64,000 bases of DNA from an uncultured Kiloniellaceae bacterium (GCA_947493695.1 CANLSF010000002.1:496001-560000), one strand, 5' to 3'. Positions 45,641 to 56,629 are shown, counted from the first letter of the stretch. Notes: generated by a model not told the origin, from the sequence alone. Made by a program: numbers and translations.

Positions 45641-46000
45641 TCAACTCCCGCGGTAGGTCGAGTAACTGTACGGCGAAACGAGCAGGGGCACGTGATAATG
45701 CTGCCCGGGATCGGAAAGGCCGACACGTAGCAGAATCCGGTCCAAAAATCGGGGTGCGCCATCAGAAACGCCGCGCGTTTCGAAATAATCGCCGGCCAGG
45801 AAATGCAGCTCGTAAGTGCCTTTCACAAAGGCTTCGCCTTCGAGCAGCGGACTGTCGCAGCGCCCGTCGTCATTCGTGACCACCGTCTTTACGAGCTGCC
45901 GATCGCCCGTGGCGTCACTTGCCCTGTAAAGCTCAATGGTAATGCCCGCTCCTGGCACACCTTCGGCGGTATTCAGGACATGAGTAGTCAAACGGCCCAT
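45641..46000 (-). CDS. uraH: 5-Hydroxyisourate hydrolase (transthyretin-like)
   Basis: A 119-residue TRP/HIUase. The N-terminal LTTHVLNTAEGVPGAG carries the catalytic His, and the C-terminal YHVPLLVSPYSYSTYRGS carries the hallmark YRGS. It hydrolyses 5-hydroxyisourate, the urate oxidase product. Neither urate oxidase nor OHCU decarboxylase is in the window. The ATG at 46000 gives the exact family N-terminus; the longer frame to 46093 does not. It is the first gene of the purine cluster. Confidence 0.94.
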   Translation of the reverse strand: MGRLTTHVLNTAEGVPGAGITIELYRASDATGDRQLVKTVVTNDDGRCDSPLLEGEAFVKGTYELHFLAGDYFETRGVSDGAPRFLDRILLRVGLSDPGQHYHVPLLVSPYSYSTYRGS

Positions 46001-46150
46001 TCGCACTTTGCCAGGACGTAAAAAACGCCCTGCCCCTGCTCTCTGTTTCCTGTATTCATGCGGAAGTTTCTTACAGTGCGCCTGTTTTAGCACTGGAGTC
46101 CGCTTAATAATTTATGACACGACAGATTTTCGATGTCTATGTAACTGATT

Positions 46151-46183
46151 GTATTCATATACATACCAGCCACTATCCGGATA
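46151..46183. promoter_or_regulatory. Two short palindromes upstream of uraH
   Basis: GTAT-TCAT-ATAC (46151-46162) and TATCCGGATA (46174-46183) are adjacent dyad elements about 150 bases before the uraH start. They could be operator half-sites for a purine-responsive regulator. Short palindromes arise by chance, so this is tentative. Confidence 0.25.
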
Positions 46184-46287
46184 CTTCAGGGTATTCTTTT
46201 TGAAGTTCCCTCAAATTTTTAAGAACACTGCCCGAACGTCCTGCGACGTTTAATTGCGTTCTCTGACCTGTCCGGACGCGACGAGCA

Positions 46288-46319
46288 CAAAAAAGGGGCC
46301 CGAAAGCCCCCTTTTTCAT
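46288..46319 (-). terminator. rpoD terminator
   Basis: A stem of AAAAAGGGGC with GCCCCCTTTTT (one bulge) around a short loop has A/T runs on both sides. Read on the minus strand it ends the yqeY-dnaG-rpoD transcript 40 bases after the stop. It can also work on the plus strand. Confidence 0.85.
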
Positions 46320-46358
46320 TTTTTTGCTCCTGCTCGAAAGGCCTTTCGGCCCTCTGCA

Positions 46359-48476
46359 TCAGGTATCCAGGAAGCTGCGCAGTTTCCGCGAACGGCTCGG
46401 ATGCTTCAACTTACGCAGAGCCTTAGCTTCAATCTGACGGATACGCTCACGTGTAACAGAGAACTGCTGACCGACCTCTTCCAGCGTATGATCGGTGTTC
46501 ATCCCGATACCGAAGCGCATGCGCAGCACACGTTCTTCGCGCGGCGTCAGACTGGCCAGCACGCGGGTCGTGGTCTCGCGCAGATTGGCCTGAATCGCAG
46601 CATCCAGCGGGATCACCGCATTCTTGTCTTCAATGAAGTCGCCCAGATGGCTGTCCTCTTCGTCGCCAATCGGCGTCTCCAGAGAAATCGGCTCCTTGGC
46701 GATCTTCAGGACCTTGCGGACCTTTTCCAGCGGCATCACGAGACGCTCTGCCAGCTCTTCCGGGGTCGGCTCACGGCCAATCTCGTGGAGCATCTGACGG
46801 CTGGTGCGCACCAGCTTATTGATCGTCTCGATCATATGCACCGGAATACGAATGGTGCGGGCCTGATCGGCAATCGAACGCGTGATCGCCTGACGGATCC
46901 ACCAGGTGGCGTAGGTCGAGAATTTGTAACCACGGCGGTATTCGAACTTATCGACTGCCTTCATCAGGCCGATGTTGCCTTCCTGAATAAGATCCAGGAA
47001 CTGCAGACCACGGTTCGTATACTTTTTTGCAATCGAAATCACGAGACGCAGGTTGGCTTCGACCATCTCGGTCTTGGCCTTGCTGGCTTCACGCTCGCCG
47101 GTCTGGACGGTTTTGACGATCCGGCGGAACTCGCCAATCGGCAAGCCGGTCAGGTCGGCAATTTCAGAAACGCGCGAGCGAATGGACACAATGTCTTCGG
47201 CATGACGCTCTGAGAAAGATGCCCAGCCTTTGCCTGGCATGGTTTTGATGCGCTCAGCCCAGGTCGGGTCGAGTTCGTGCCCAAAGTACTCGTCGAGGAA
47301 CTGGCTGCGGTTCACGCCGCGCTTCTCGGCCATACGCAGAAGCTTGCCTTCAAGCCCGACCAAACCACGGTTCAGGCCGTAGAGCTGATCGACCAGCTGT
47401 TCCAGACGGTTGTTGTTGAAGTGGACGCCTTCCATCAGGTCAACAAGTTCCGACTTCAGCTTCTCGAATTTCTTTTCGGTTGCGGAAGCCGCCTTCTCGC
47501 CTTTCTGCAGGCTCAGCAGGCGCTTTTCCTGAACCTTGGAAAGCTTTTTGTAGGTATCGGCGATCTGCTCGAGCATCTCGATGACGACCGGCAGCAATGC
47601 CTGCTCCATGGCGGCGAGGGAAATATTGTTGTCTTCCTCTTCCTCGTCGTCATCGGCGGTTGCGCCGGCTTCACCTTCGGCCTTCTCACCGCCTTCTTCA
47701 GAGGTTCCTTCCGCAGCCCCCTCAGATGCAGCGTCGTCCTTCGGCTTTGCAGCCGCGGCGTCTCCCGCTTTCGCGGTCGCTTCCTTCAGCGCTTCGACCA
47801 CTTTGTCGCCAGGGGCCTTGGCAACAGCATCGCCCTCTTCGCCTTCAGCTACAGCGCCGTCTTCGCCTTCCTCTTCCTCTTCGCTCTCGGTGATTTCTTC
47901 AGCCGAGGGCCCAGAGCCATAGGTCGCGTCCAGATCGATAATGTCACGCAGCAACATGCGGCCTTCGATCAGCGACTCATGCCATTCCAGCAAAGCCCGG
48001 ATCGTGAGGGGACTTTCGCAAATGCCGCCAATCATCTTTTCGCGACCGGCCTCGATGCGCTTCGCAATGGCGATTTCGCCCTCACGGGACAGAAGCTCTA
48101 CCGAGCCCATTTCGCGCAGGTACATCCTGACAGGGTCGTCAGTCCGGCCAATATCATCGTCGTTCAGATTGCCGGTGGCACCGCGCGAAGAGGATTCCGC
48201 CGCATCTCCGTCTGCAGGCGCTTCTTCCTGCTCTTCGTTCTCGATGACGTTGATGCCCATTTCAGACAGCATCGCCATGGTGTCTTCGATCTGCTCGGAA
48301 GACATCTGATCCGGCGGCAAGACCTGATTCAGTTCGTCATAAGTGACGTAACCGCGCTCCTTGGCCTTGGCAATCATCTTCTTGACGGCCGCAGACATGC
48401 CGTCCATCAGCGGCCCATCGGCCGCTTCTTCGCGTGTTTCGGTTGCTTCGGCGCTCTCGCTTGCCTTGCTCGCCAT
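46359..48476 (-). CDS. rpoD: Primary RNA polymerase sigma factor RpoD
   Basis: A 705-residue housekeeping sigma-70. Region 1.1 is at residues about 23-80. Region 1.2 includes [24 protein letters not shown] long non-conserved region contains an acidic, Ala/Glu-rich insert at about 188-284. Region 2 carries the -10 recognition helix ([17 protein letters not shown]), then region 3, and region 4 ends [30 protein letters not shown] for the -35 element. The protein is at the long end for the family because of the insert. It lies 69 bases after dnaG and ends at a strong terminator. Confidence 0.97.
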   Translation of the reverse strand: MASKASESAEATETREEAADGPLMDGMSAAVKKMIAKAKERGYVTYDELNQVLPPDQMSSEQIEDTMAMLSEMGINVIENEEQEEAPADGDAAESSSRGATGNLNDDDIGRTDDPVRMYLREMGSVELLSREGEIAIAKRIEAGREKMIGGICESPLTIRALLEWHESLIEGRMLLRDIIDLDATYGSGPSAEEITESEEEEEGEDGAVAEGEEGDAVAKAPGDKVVEALKEATAKAGDAAAAKPKDDAASEGAAEGTSEEGGEKAEGEAGATADDDEEEEDNNISLAAMEQALLPVVIEMLEQIADTYKKLSKVQEKRLLSLQKGEKAASATEKKFEKLKSELVDLMEGVHFNNNRLEQLVDQLYGLNRGLVGLEGKLLRMAEKRGVNRSQFLDEYFGHELDPTWAERIKTMPGKGWASFSERHAEDIVSIRSRVSEIADLTGLPIGEFRRIVKTVQTGEREASKAKTEMVEANLRLVISIAKKYTNRGLQFLDLIQEGNIGLMKAVDKFEYRRGYKFSTYATWWIRQAITRSIADQARTIRIPVHMIETINKLVRTSRQMLHEIGREPTPEELAERLVMPLEKVRKVLKIAKEPISLETPIGDEEDSHLGDFIEDKNAVIPLDAAIQANLRETTTRVLASLTPREERVLRMRFGIGMNTDHTLEEVGQQFSVTRERIRQIEAKALRKLKHPSRSRKLRSFLDT

Positions 48477-48545
48477 ACGGTCTGTTACCCCATACCCTAT
48501 TACGCGGCGCTCCCCCCGAGCTGCCGACGTGTGTCCATTCGCCAG

Positions 48546-50513
48546 TTAATCTATGTCGCTTGATCCAGCGGCCTTCACGCGATCGAGATCGATCGTCCGG
48601 CCTTCGTCCTCTTGCCCGAGCTCTTGTTGAGCCCGCACACGCGCGAGGTGATCTTCGCTCATATCCACCGCCAGTTGCCGTGCGGCTTCTTCGGTATCAG
48701 CAGCTGCCTGCCGCTCCCGAAACACCGCAAGAACATGGCCAATACCCTCGCGAGCCGCCAGGGAATCCGTGGCGGGGCGAGCGAATTTTCCATGCACATA
48801 GACATCTGAGCTTAAAAGTTCACCCAGAAGTCCTGAATACCCTTGTTCGGAGAGGTGGCACTTCAAAGCATCAGTGTCAAGATCTGGTTCTCTCGCAACG
48901 AGGTCAAGAAGCGCCTGGCGAAAGTTGTCCAGATCCGGCGACTCCAACCTCAAAATGGCTAAATCCTCGGCATAATCGAGCAATATCGCCGGATGATTGA
49001 CCAGCGTGGAGAGCAGAACCTGATCCTGACGTTTGCGTAAAAAATCAGGTGACTGCAAAGCACCGATCCGCGCGGCACCGGAATGATCGCCCCAAGCGCG
49101 GCGCTGGTCTCCATAACTTCCCCTGGAGCCGCCCCGGTTCAATTTTCCGAAACCTCCCCGACGACCGGGGCTGTCGCGGCGCCGCCCGGCCCCGCTGCCA
49201 CCGGAGAATTTACCACCGGAAGCATTCCCACCGAAGGCCTGCTGAACCCGGTTATCCATCTCGCGCCCATACTCAGCCTTTAGATCGGGATCCGCGATCT
49301 GCGCCACTGTTTTACGCAACTCAACGCGAAAAGCTGCCCGGTCTTCCGGCGAAGTCATGGGTTTATCACCGAGCGTCATTTTCCAGACAACGTCGGCAAG
49401 AGGCTGAGCACTATCCAGAATCTGTCGAAAGGCGGTAGAACCGCGGCTGTTCACAAGGCTGTCCGGGTCTTCGTTCGCCGGCAGCACGGCAAATCCCAGC
49501 GAACAGCCCGGTTTGAGCATGGGCAAAGCTCGCGAGGCGGCCCTGAAACCTGCCCTCTGGCCCGCTGCATCGCCGTCGAGGCACATGGTCGGTCTGGGTG
49601 CCATCCGCCAGAGTTCTTCGATCTGCTCCTCGGTGACGGCGGTTCCCAGAGGGGCCACGGCGGCTGGGAATCCCGCCTGCGCAAGCGCAATCACGTCCAT
49701 GTAGCCCTCAACAACGATCACTTCGCCGGTATCGTGGGCCGCCTGGCGGGCGCGGGCCATGTTGTACAGCACACGCCCCTTATGAAACATCGTGGTCTCG
49801 GGTGAATTCAGGTACTTGGCTTTTGAGTCGCCCAGTGCCCGGCCACCGAACGCAATGACCCGTCCACGACGGTCGGTAATCGGAAAGGTGATCCGGTTAA
49901 AGAAATAGTCGCGCAGGCCCTGGGATCCCCGCCTGCCCGCCTCTTCAGGCTCCGGGCGCTTCATCAAACCCGCGTCGACCAACTGATCGTCATCGTAACC
50001 ACGGGCATTCATGGCCTTGCGCAAGGCACCACGGTTATCAGGCGCCAGTCCCAGACGGAACATCGCAATCGTATCGGGCGTGAGCCCCCGGCGCTCAAGA
50101 TACGCACGGGCCTCTTCCCCACCCGAACCGAAGAGTTGCTCCTGAAACCAACCGGTTGCCGCATCGAGCACCTCGTAGAGATCGGCCCGCCGCTTCGCCG
50201 CCTCCTGATCCATCGGGGTGGAAACCGGCATCTGGAGCCCCGCCTCGCCCGCAAGCTTTTCAGCCGCTTCAGGGAAAGCCAGGCCCTCGGTCCGCATCAC
50301 GAACCCGATTACATCGCCGTGGGCCCCACAGCCGAAACAGTGGAAGAATCCTTTGTCCTCACTGACGGTAAAGGACGGGGATTTTTCGTTGTGAAACGGA
50401 CAGAGGCCGGAATGCTCTCGGCCACGCTTTACCAGCTTGACCTTGCGTCCCACAACACCCGCCAGCGAGACGCGGGCGCGAATTTCGTCAAGAAATTCTG
50501 TTGAGAGACTCAT
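48546..50513 (-). CDS. dnaG: DNA primase DnaG
   Basis: A 655-residue primase making RNA primers at the fork. The N-terminal CHC2 zinc finger has Cys38, His41, Cys59 and Cys62. The Toprim domain includes VIVVEGYMDVIALAQAGF and CLDGDAAG. A Gly/Arg-rich linker (about residues 430-485, e.g. GRRRDSPGRRGGFG) precedes the C-terminal DnaB-interacting domain. That linker is low-complexity and unusually basic. It lies between yqeY and rpoD, the macromolecular-synthesis operon arrangement. Confidence 0.96.
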   Translation of the reverse strand: MSLSTEFLDEIRARVSLAGVVGRKVKLVKRGREHSGLCPFHNEKSPSFTVSEDKGFFHCFGCGAHGDVIGFVMRTEGLAFPEAAEKLAGEAGLQMPVSTPMDQEAAKRRADLYEVLDAATGWFQEQLFGSGGEEARAYLERRGLTPDTIAMFRLGLAPDNRGALRKAMNARGYDDDQLVDAGLMKRPEPEEAGRRGSQGLRDYFFNRITFPITDRRGRVIAFGGRALGDSKAKYLNSPETTMFHKGRVLYNMARARQAAHDTGEVIVVEGYMDVIALAQAGFPAAVAPLGTAVTEEQIEELWRMAPRPTMCLDGDAAGQRAGFRAASRALPMLKPGCSLGFAVLPANEDPDSLVNSRGSTAFRQILDSAQPLADVVWKMTLGDKPMTSPEDRAAFRVELRKTVAQIADPDLKAEYGREMDNRVQQAFGGNASGGKFSGGSGAGRRRDSPGRRGGFGKLNRGGSRGSYGDQRRAWGDHSGAARIGALQSPDFLRKRQDQVLLSTLVNHPAILLDYAEDLAILRLESPDLDNFRQALLDLVAREPDLDTDALKCHLSEQGYSGLLGELLSSDVYVHGKFARPATDSLAAREGIGHVLAVFRERQAAADTEEAARQLAVDMSEDHLARVRAQQELGQEDEGRTIDLDRVKAAGSSDID

Positions 50514-50638
50514 GGCTTACGAACGCCTTTACGGTTCACCGGCGCCGGGATCGCGGCAGAAAATCACTATAGCAAATGTCAAGACGCCCTGTCAGTGCGC
50601 AACGACGTCCGCATCACGGATGCCAAATGGCAGTTGGA

Positions 50639-51094
50639 TCAGGCAAGCAGCTCTTTGACGATGGCGCTTGCCTTGCCAAAATCGAGCTGCCCGGCAAAGC
50701 GTTGCTTGAGCTCAGCCATAACCCGACCCATGTCCTTGATACTGGATGCATTGAGTTCAGCGACAACCGCGTCAATCGCAGCGCGCATTTCTTCCTCACC
50801 AAGCGATTGCGGCAAAAAGCGTTCGATCACCGCAATTTCGCTTGCCTCGCGCTCGGCAAGTTCTTCGCGACCGCCCTTCGTATACATCTCAATTGAGTCA
50901 CGCCGCTGCCGGACCATCTTTTGCAGCATCTCGAGGACTTCATCTTCGGTGATGCCGTCGTTGTTGCCTTTGCCGCGCGCCGCAATATCACGATCTTTCA
51001 GCGCCGCCAGAATCAGTCGAAGTGTAGACACAGCAAGGGTGTCTTTCGACTTCATGGCGTCTTTTAGGGCATCGTTCAAACGGCTACGCAACAT
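50639..51094 (-). CDS. GatB/YqeY domain protein
   Basis: A 151-residue YqeY-family protein (RSRLNDALKDAMKSKDTLAVSTLRLILAALKDRDI and the C-terminal helical tail DMGRVMAELKQRFAGQLDFGKASAIVKELL). The tail resembles that of the amidotransferase GatB and may bind tRNA, but a function is not established. It is first in the yqeY-dnaG-rpoD set and divergent from carA. Confidence 0.92.
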   Translation of the reverse strand: MLRSRLNDALKDAMKSKDTLAVSTLRLILAALKDRDIAARGKGNNDGITEDEVLEMLQKMVRQRRDSIEMYTKGGREELAEREASEIAVIERFLPQSLGEEEMRAAIDAVVAELNASSIKDMGRVMAELKQRFAGQLDFGKASAIVKELLA

Positions 51095-51368
51095 GCGTTT
51101 TGCTCCAGCGGATCGGGAAAGGCGCAGAGCCTAGCCGATAGGCTCAGAAAATGCAAAAGATCCTGAATTTTCTAACCATCTGTTTTTATTGACTTTTTAT
51201 AGTCGCCTTACACTTGACCCGATAAGAGCTTTCCCGTAAACAAAGGCCGCGATTAGTGACGGTCGCGCAAAAGTGCTGACAACCGTCCCTTAACGCCCAG
51301 ATCATAGTTCCGATCGACCGCAGTTTCATCGTGGATGACGCCTGCGTAAATCTGAAAGACCAGCCGTG

Positions 51369-52625
51369 ATGCCGCAAACACCAATCGAAACGCCTCTGTC
51401 TGATCAGACTGAGGCCAGTCATTCTGCGCGCCCGACGCTTCAAGAAGTTACGCCTCGACCGTCGTCCCAGCAACAGCCCGAAGGCGCAACTGCGGCTCTG
51501 GTTCTGTCGGACGGGTCTGTTTTCTGGGGAAAAGGCCTCGGCGCCACCGGGACGTCCGTGGGTGAAGTCTGCTTCAACACCTCAATGACCGGCTATCAGG
51601 AAATCATTACGGACCCCTCCTACGCCGGACAGATTATCACCTTCACCTTTCCGCACATCGGGAATGTCGGCGCCAATCCGGAAGACATCGAGACTACCAC
51701 CCCCGCCGCACGCGGTGTGATCATCCGGCTGGATATCACGGCTCCCTCGAACTGGCGCGCCGCACAGAACCTGGATGCCTGGCTGAAGTCGCAGAACCTT
51801 ATCGGCATTGCGGGTGTCGACACCCGCGCCCTGACACGGCGTATCCGTGACCTCGGCGCGCCGCAAGGCTGTATCGCCCACGATGCCGATGGCAACCTCG
51901 CAGTCGACAGTTACCAGTCTGAAGCCGCCAATTGGGCCGGCCTGGAAGGTATGGATCTGGCTGCCGAAGTCACGACACGTCAGACCTACAGCTGGGACCA
52001 GACCGGTTGGTCGCTGGCCGACGGCTACGGCACCCTCGCAGAGGCCAAGCATCACGTCGTCGCGGTCGATTTCGGTGCCAAGCGCAACATCCTGCGCTGC
52101 CTCGCCTCAGAGGGCTGCCGGGTGACCGTCGTCTCCGCATCTGCGACCGCCGAAGAAATTCTGGGCCACGAGCCTGACGGCATTTTCCTCTCCAACGGTC
52201 CCGGCGATCCCGCAGCGACCGGCGAATATGCCGTGCCAACCCTCAAGAGCCTGCTGGAGAAAGACCTACCGGTCTTCGGGATTTGCCTGGGTCATCAGAT
52301 CCTGGCACTGGCCCTTGGCGCGAAAACACACAAGATGCACCTGGGACACCGTGGCGGAAACCACCCCGTCAAAGACCTGACCACCGGCAAGGTGGAGATC
52401 ACCAGCCAAAACCATGGCTTCGTCGTCGATGCCCAATCTCTGCCGGACGGGGTCGAGGAGACGCACATCTCTCTCTTCGATAAGACCAATGAAGGCCTGC
52501 GGGTTAAAGACCGACCGGTGTTTTCAGTCCAGTACCACCCCGAAGCCAGTCCTGGTCCGCAAGACAGCCACTATCTCTTCAAGCGCTTCGTGGACCTCCT
52601 CGACGAACGCGCGAAGAACTCCTGA
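51369..52625 (+). CDS. carA: Carbamoyl-phosphate synthase small subunit
   Basis: A 418-residue glutaminase subunit supplying ammonia for carbamoyl phosphate in arginine and pyrimidine synthesis. The CarA-specific N-terminal domain (VFWGKGLGATGTSVGEVCFNTSMTGYQEIITDPSY) precedes the class I amidotransferase domain. That domain has the nucleophile in FGICLGHQ and His/Glu in VQYHPEASPGP. The N-terminus has a Ser/Thr/Gln-rich extension of about 40 residues. ATG at 51369 is used; a GTG lies one codon before. carB follows after 54 bases. Confidence 0.95.
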   Translation: MPQTPIETPLSDQTEASHSARPTLQEVTPRPSSQQQPEGATAALVLSDGSVFWGKGLGATGTSVGEVCFNTSMTGYQEIITDPSYAGQIITFTFPHIGNVGANPEDIETTTPAARGVIIRLDITAPSNWRAAQNLDAWLKSQNLIGIAGVDTRALTRRIRDLGAPQGCIAHDADGNLAVDSYQSEAANWAGLEGMDLAAEVTTRQTYSWDQTGWSLADGYGTLAEAKHHVVAVDFGAKRNILRCLASEGCRVTVVSASATAEEILGHEPDGIFLSNGPGDPAATGEYAVPTLKSLLEKDLPVFGICLGHQILALALGAKTHKMHLGHRGGNHPVKDLTTGKVEITSQNHGFVVDAQSLPDGVEETHISLFDKTNEGLRVKDRPVFSVQYHPEASPGPQDSHYLFKRFVDLLDERAKNS

Positions 52626-52679
52626 CACTCTGACCGCTGCAACGGAAAGCCGACTGGAACGCCAGCGGAACTTACGAAG

Positions 52680-55600
52680 ATGCCCAAACGCACAGACATC
52701 AAATCGATCCTCATCATCGGCGCCGGCCCAATCGTTATCGGTCAGGCCTGCGAGTTTGACTATTCGGGCGCTCAGGCCTGTAAGGCTCTGAAAGAAGAAG
52801 GCTATCGGGTTATCCTGGTAAACTCCAATCCGGCGACGATCATGACCGACCCCGGGCTGGCGGATGCGACTTACATCGAGCCGATCACACCGGAGATTGT
52901 CGAAAAGATCATCGCGAAGGAAAAGCCTGACGCCCTGCTGCCGACCATGGGCGGACAGACTGCACTCAACACCGGGCTGACACTGGCCAACGAAGGCACA
53001 CTCGAGCGCTACGGCGTCGAGATGATCGGTGCCAAGGCCGATGTGATTGAAAAAGCCGAAGACCGCCTGTTGTTCCGCGAAGCCATGGAAAAAATCGGCT
53101 TGATGAGCCCGCGTTCGCGTGTGGTTAAAACACTCGAGGAAGGCCTGGACGCGCTGGATTTTGTTGGTCTGCCTGCGATTATCCGCCCATCCTTTACACT
53201 TGGCGGTACCGGTGGCGGCATCGCCTATAACCGGGGGGAGTTCGAGGAGATCGTGTCGGGCGGTTTGCGCGCATCGCCGACAACCGAAGTGCTGGTCGAG
53301 CAATCGGTTCTGGGCTGGAAAGAGTACGAGATGGAGGTCGTGCGCGACTGCGCCGACAACTGCATCATCATCTGCTCGATCGAAAACGTCGATCCCATGG
53401 GCATTCATACCGGCGACTCGGTCACCGTCGCCCCGGCCCTGACGCTGACCGACAAGGAATACCAAATCCTCAGAGATGCCTCGCTGGCCTGTCTGCGGGA
53501 AATCGGTGTTGATACCGGCGGCTCCAACGTTCAGTTCGGGTTAAATCCCGAGACAGGCGAACTGGTCGTGATCGAGATGAATCCTCGGGTGTCTCGTTCT
53601 TCAGCATTAGCCTCCAAGGCGACAGGCTTCCCGATTGCCAAAGTCGCCGCGAAGCTGGCGGTTGGTTACACCCTGGACGAACTCGACAACGACATCACCA
53701 AGGTCACACCGGCCTCCTTCGAGCCAAGCATCGATTACGTCGTCACAAAGATCCCGCGTTTCACTTTCGAGAAGTTCCCCGGCGCCGATCCCTATCTGAC
53801 CACTTCGATGAAGTCGGTCGGAGAAGCCATGGCCATCGGCAGGTCCTTTGCGGAATCTCTCCAGAAAGCGCTGCGTTCCATGGAGACCGGGCTGAACGGC
53901 CTGGATGACATCGAAATTCCAGGCGCCATCGGTATGGAAGGCACTGTCGATCACGAAGCCATCCACAGCTTCCTGACCAAGCCCACACCGGACCGTCTGC
54001 TCAGCATCGCCCAGGCCTTGCGTCACGGTATGTCGGTTGAACAGGTTTGCGCCGCGACCCGTTTCGACCCTTGGTTCGTCAGGCAGATCGAAGACCTCGT
54101 AATCAAAGAATCTGAGTTGAAAACCCACGGTCTGCCGGAAAACCGGCAAGAACTTCTGCGTCTTAAAATGCTGGGCTTTTCGGACGCGCGGCTGGCAGTT
54201 TTGACCGGCAAGAGCGAAGCGGCAGTAGCGGCGCGGCGACGCAGTCTTGAGGTCACCCCGGTCTACAAACGCATCGATACCTGCGCCGGCGAGTTTCCCT
54301 CTGCAACGCCTTACATGTACTCGGCCTACGAAGGCGACGGCGTGCAGGCACCGGAGTGCGAAGCCGACCCGACGGAACGTGAAAAAATCATGATCCTGGG
54401 TGGTGGTCCGAACCGGATTGGTCAGGGCATCGAGTTCGATTACTGCTGTGTTCATGCGGCCTATGCCTTGAGCGACGCGGGCATTGAAACCATCATGGTG
54501 AACTGCAACCCGGAAACGGTTTCCACGGACTACGACACCTCGGACCGACTTTACTTCGAGCCCCTGACCGCAGAGGACGTGGTCGAGATCGCACGTGTCG
54601 AACAGCGCAAGGGAAAGCTGCGCGGCGTGATTGTGCAGTTCGGCGGTCAGACCCCCCTCAAGCTGGCGCAAGCGCTGGAAGAGGCCGAAATTCCCATCCT
54701 GGGCACTTCGCCGGATGCGATCGATCTGGCGGAAGACCGCCAGCGCTTCCAGCAGTTGTTGCAGGGCCTCGAACTTCGTCAGCCAAACAACGGCACGGCC
54801 ACAAGCCGGGACGAAGCTCACGCGGTTGCCGAGCGGATCGGCTTCCCGATCGTGATCCGGCCCTCCTATGTGCTTGGCGGCCGGGCCATGGAAATCGTTC
54901 ACGATGCCGCACAGTTGGAACGCTATATCGCGACCGCAGTGAAGGTCTCCGGCGACAACCCGGTACTGATCGACAGTTATCTGCGCGATGCGACCGAGGT
55001 AGACGTGGACGCGATCTCAGACGGGACGGATGTCTACATCGCCGGGATCATGGAACATATTGAGGAAGCGGGTATTCACTCCGGCGACTCAGCCTGCGCC
55101 CTGCCACCACATACACTGCCTGCGGAAATCGTTGCGGAGATCTGCCGCCAGACCGAACAGCTGGCCCTCGGCCTGAAGGTTGTCGGTTTGATGAACGTGC
55201 AGTTTGCAGTCCAGAACGGCGACATCTTTATTCTCGAGGTCAATCCGCGCGCCAGCCGGACCGTGCCCTTCGTTGCCAAAGCCACCGGCATCCCCATCGC
55301 AAAGATCGCCGCGCGCGTAATGGCCGGAACCAAATTAGGCGAATTCGATCTCAGCGACAGAAGCGTCGGACAGGTCAAGAACGGTCATGTCGCCGTCAAG
55401 GAAGCTGTCTTTCCTTTCGCGCGCTTCCCCGGCGTCGACATCATGCTGGGCCCGGAAATGCGTTCGACCGGCGAAGTCATGGGGCTCGACAGCTCGTTCG
55501 ACCGTGCGTTCCTCAAGGCGCAAATCGGCTGCGGCGCGCCGTTACCCGAGGACGGCACCATCTTTATCTCCGTGAAAGACGGTGACAAAGAAGCCATGGC

Positions 55601-55955
55601 GCCTGTCGCAAAAGCCCTGATCGACCTTGGGTACAAGATCATCGCCACCCACGGAACGGCCGCTTACTTCGTCGAACAAGGTCTTGAAGTTCAAGGCGTT
55701 AACAAGGTTCGCGAGGGCCGCCCACATATTGTCGACAGCATGCGCTCCGGTGAGGTTCAGTTGGTTTTCAACACGACCGAGGGCGCGAAAGCCATCGCGG
55801 ACAGCTTCGAACTGCGCCGCGGTGCCCTAAACAGCTCGATTCCCTACTACACAACCGTGGCCGGCGCGGCAGCGGCTGTGCAGGCGATAAATGCGATGAA
55901 AGCTGGTCAGCTTGATGTTGCGCCGTTACAGTCTTATTTTAGAAGTTCGTTTTAG
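52680..55955 (+). CDS. carB: Carbamoyl-phosphate synthase large subunit
   Basis: A 1091-residue synthetase. Two homologous ATP-grasp halves are clear: the first from [22 protein letters not shown] and the second from [24 protein letters not shown]. The C-terminal MGS-like allosteric domain (about residue 950 on) includes [18 protein letters not shown] and [16 protein letters not shown]. It makes carbamoyl phosphate from bicarbonate, ammonia and two ATP. Full length, no damage. It is in an operon with carA and greA follows. Confidence 0.97.
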   Translation: MPKRTDIKSILIIGAGPIVIGQACEFDYSGAQACKALKEEGYRVILVNSNPATIMTDPGLADATYIEPITPEIVEKIIAKEKPDALLPTMGGQTALNTGLTLANEGTLERYGVEMIGAKADVIEKAEDRLLFREAMEKIGLMSPRSRVVKTLEEGLDALDFVGLPAIIRPSFTLGGTGGGIAYNRGEFEEIVSGGLRASPTTEVLVEQSVLGWKEYEMEVVRDCADNCIIICSIENVDPMGIHTGDSVTVAPALTLTDKEYQILRDASLACLREIGVDTGGSNVQFGLNPETGELVVIEMNPRVSRSSALASKATGFPIAKVAAKLAVGYTLDELDNDITKVTPASFEPSIDYVVTKIPRFTFEKFPGADPYLTTSMKSVGEAMAIGRSFAESLQKALRSMETGLNGLDDIEIPGAIGMEGTVDHEAIHSFLTKPTPDRLLSIAQALRHGMSVEQVCAATRFDPWFVRQIEDLVIKESELKTHGLPENRQELLRLKMLGFSDARLAVLTGKSEAAVAARRRSLEVTPVYKRIDTCAGEFPSATPYMYSAYEGDGVQAPECEADPTEREKIMILGGGPNRIGQGIEFDYCCVHAAYALSDAGIETIMVNCNPETVSTDYDTSDRLYFEPLTAEDVVEIARVEQRKGKLRGVIVQFGGQTPLKLAQALEEAEIPILGTSPDAIDLAEDRQRFQQLLQGLELRQPNNGTATSRDEAHAVAERIGFPIVIRPSYVLGGRAMEIVHDAAQLERYIATAVKVSGDNPVLIDSYLRDATEVDVDAISDGTDVYIAGIMEHIEEAGIHSGDSACALPPHTLPAEIVAEICRQTEQLALGLKVVGLMNVQFAVQNGDIFILEVNPRASRTVPFVAKATGIPIAKIAARVMAGTKLGEFDLSDRSVGQVKNGHVAVKEAVFPFARFPGVDIMLGPEMRSTGEVMGLDSSFDRAFLKAQIGCGAPLPEDGTIFISVKDGDKEAMAPVAKALIDLGYKIIATHGTAAYFVEQGLEVQGVNKVREGRPHIVDSMRSGEVQLVFNTTEGAKAIADSFELRRGALNSSIPYYTTVAGAAAAVQAINAMKAGQLDVAPLQSYFRSSF

Positions 55956-56027
55956 CGCGGTGTAATCGTTAGACCCGCGCAGTTTCTTCAAACCTTAAGT
56001 TATAAGTTAGGTGGCGGACGTACGCCG

Positions 56028-56504
56028 ATGAGCGAGAGATTCCCAATGAGCGCAGACGGACTGAACCGTCTGGAAGATGAGTTAAGACAGCTGAAAACCG
56101 TCGAGCGGCCGGCCATTATCCGTGCCATCGCCGAAGCCCGTGAGCATGGCGATCTCTCCGAGAACGCCGAGTATCACGCCGCACGTGAACGCCAGAGTTT
56201 TGTGGAAGGCCGCGTGATGGAGCTGGAAGATAAGATTTCCCGCGCGGAAGTCATTGATGTTTCAAAGCTTTCCGGCGACACGGTCAAGTTCGGCGCCACG
56301 GTGACCATCGTCGACGAAGACAGCGAGGAAGAGATCACCTACCAGCTGGTCGGGGATGTCGAAGCGGATGTGAAGCAGGGCCGCCTGGCCATCTCCGCCC
56401 CTCTGGCACGGGCCATGATCGGCAAGGAGGTCGGCGATTCCGTTGAGCTCAGTACGCCGTCGACCGAAAAGAGCTACGAGATCCTCACCATCAAATACGT
56501 CTGA
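56028..56504 (+). CDS. greA: Transcription elongation factor GreA
   Basis: A 158-residue factor that rescues backtracked RNA polymerase by stimulating transcript cleavage. The N-terminal coiled coil ([44 protein letters not shown]) carries the acidic tip residues D and E. The C-terminal FKBP-like domain follows ([20 protein letters not shown]). The start at 56028 gives the normal N-terminus; an ATG at 56046 is possible. It ends at an intrinsic terminator. Confidence 0.96.
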   Translation: MSERFPMSADGLNRLEDELRQLKTVERPAIIRAIAEAREHGDLSENAEYHAARERQSFVEGRVMELEDKISRAEVIDVSKLSGDTVKFGATVTIVDEDSEEEITYQLVGDVEADVKQGRLAISAPLARAMIGKEVGDSVELSTPSTEKSYEILTIKYV

Positions 56505-56588
56505 CGACCGGGCCATCGCCCGCCTTCCTTCGCGATGTCGGGTTGGCGTTTTTATACCCCGGTATTAAAACGTTATGACATACTTTTG

Positions 56589-56629
56589 CCACAGCCGCCT
56601 TTCCACAGGATGAGCGGCTGTGGTTTTTT
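56589..56629 (+). terminator. greA terminator
   Basis: CCACAGCCGC at 56589-56598 pairs perfectly with GCGGCTGTGG at 56614-56623 over a 15-base loop, followed by six T. It ends the carA-carB-greA region. Confidence 0.9.

Larger units (their letters stand above)
46001..46358. other. Promoter region of the purine cluster
   Basis: No gene. It contains AT-rich palindromic elements at about 46151-46183, probably regulatory for uraH-xdh, and the rpoD terminator at 46288-46319. Confidence 0.6.

Noticed and set aside
47277-48563. Plus-strand 428-codon frame opposite rpoD
   Set aside because: Antisense shadow; the Phe/Leu-rich product reflects the reverse complement of the acidic insert, not a membrane protein.
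53607-54902. Minus-strand 431-codon frame opposite carB
   Set aside because: Antisense to an intact, highly conserved enzyme gene.
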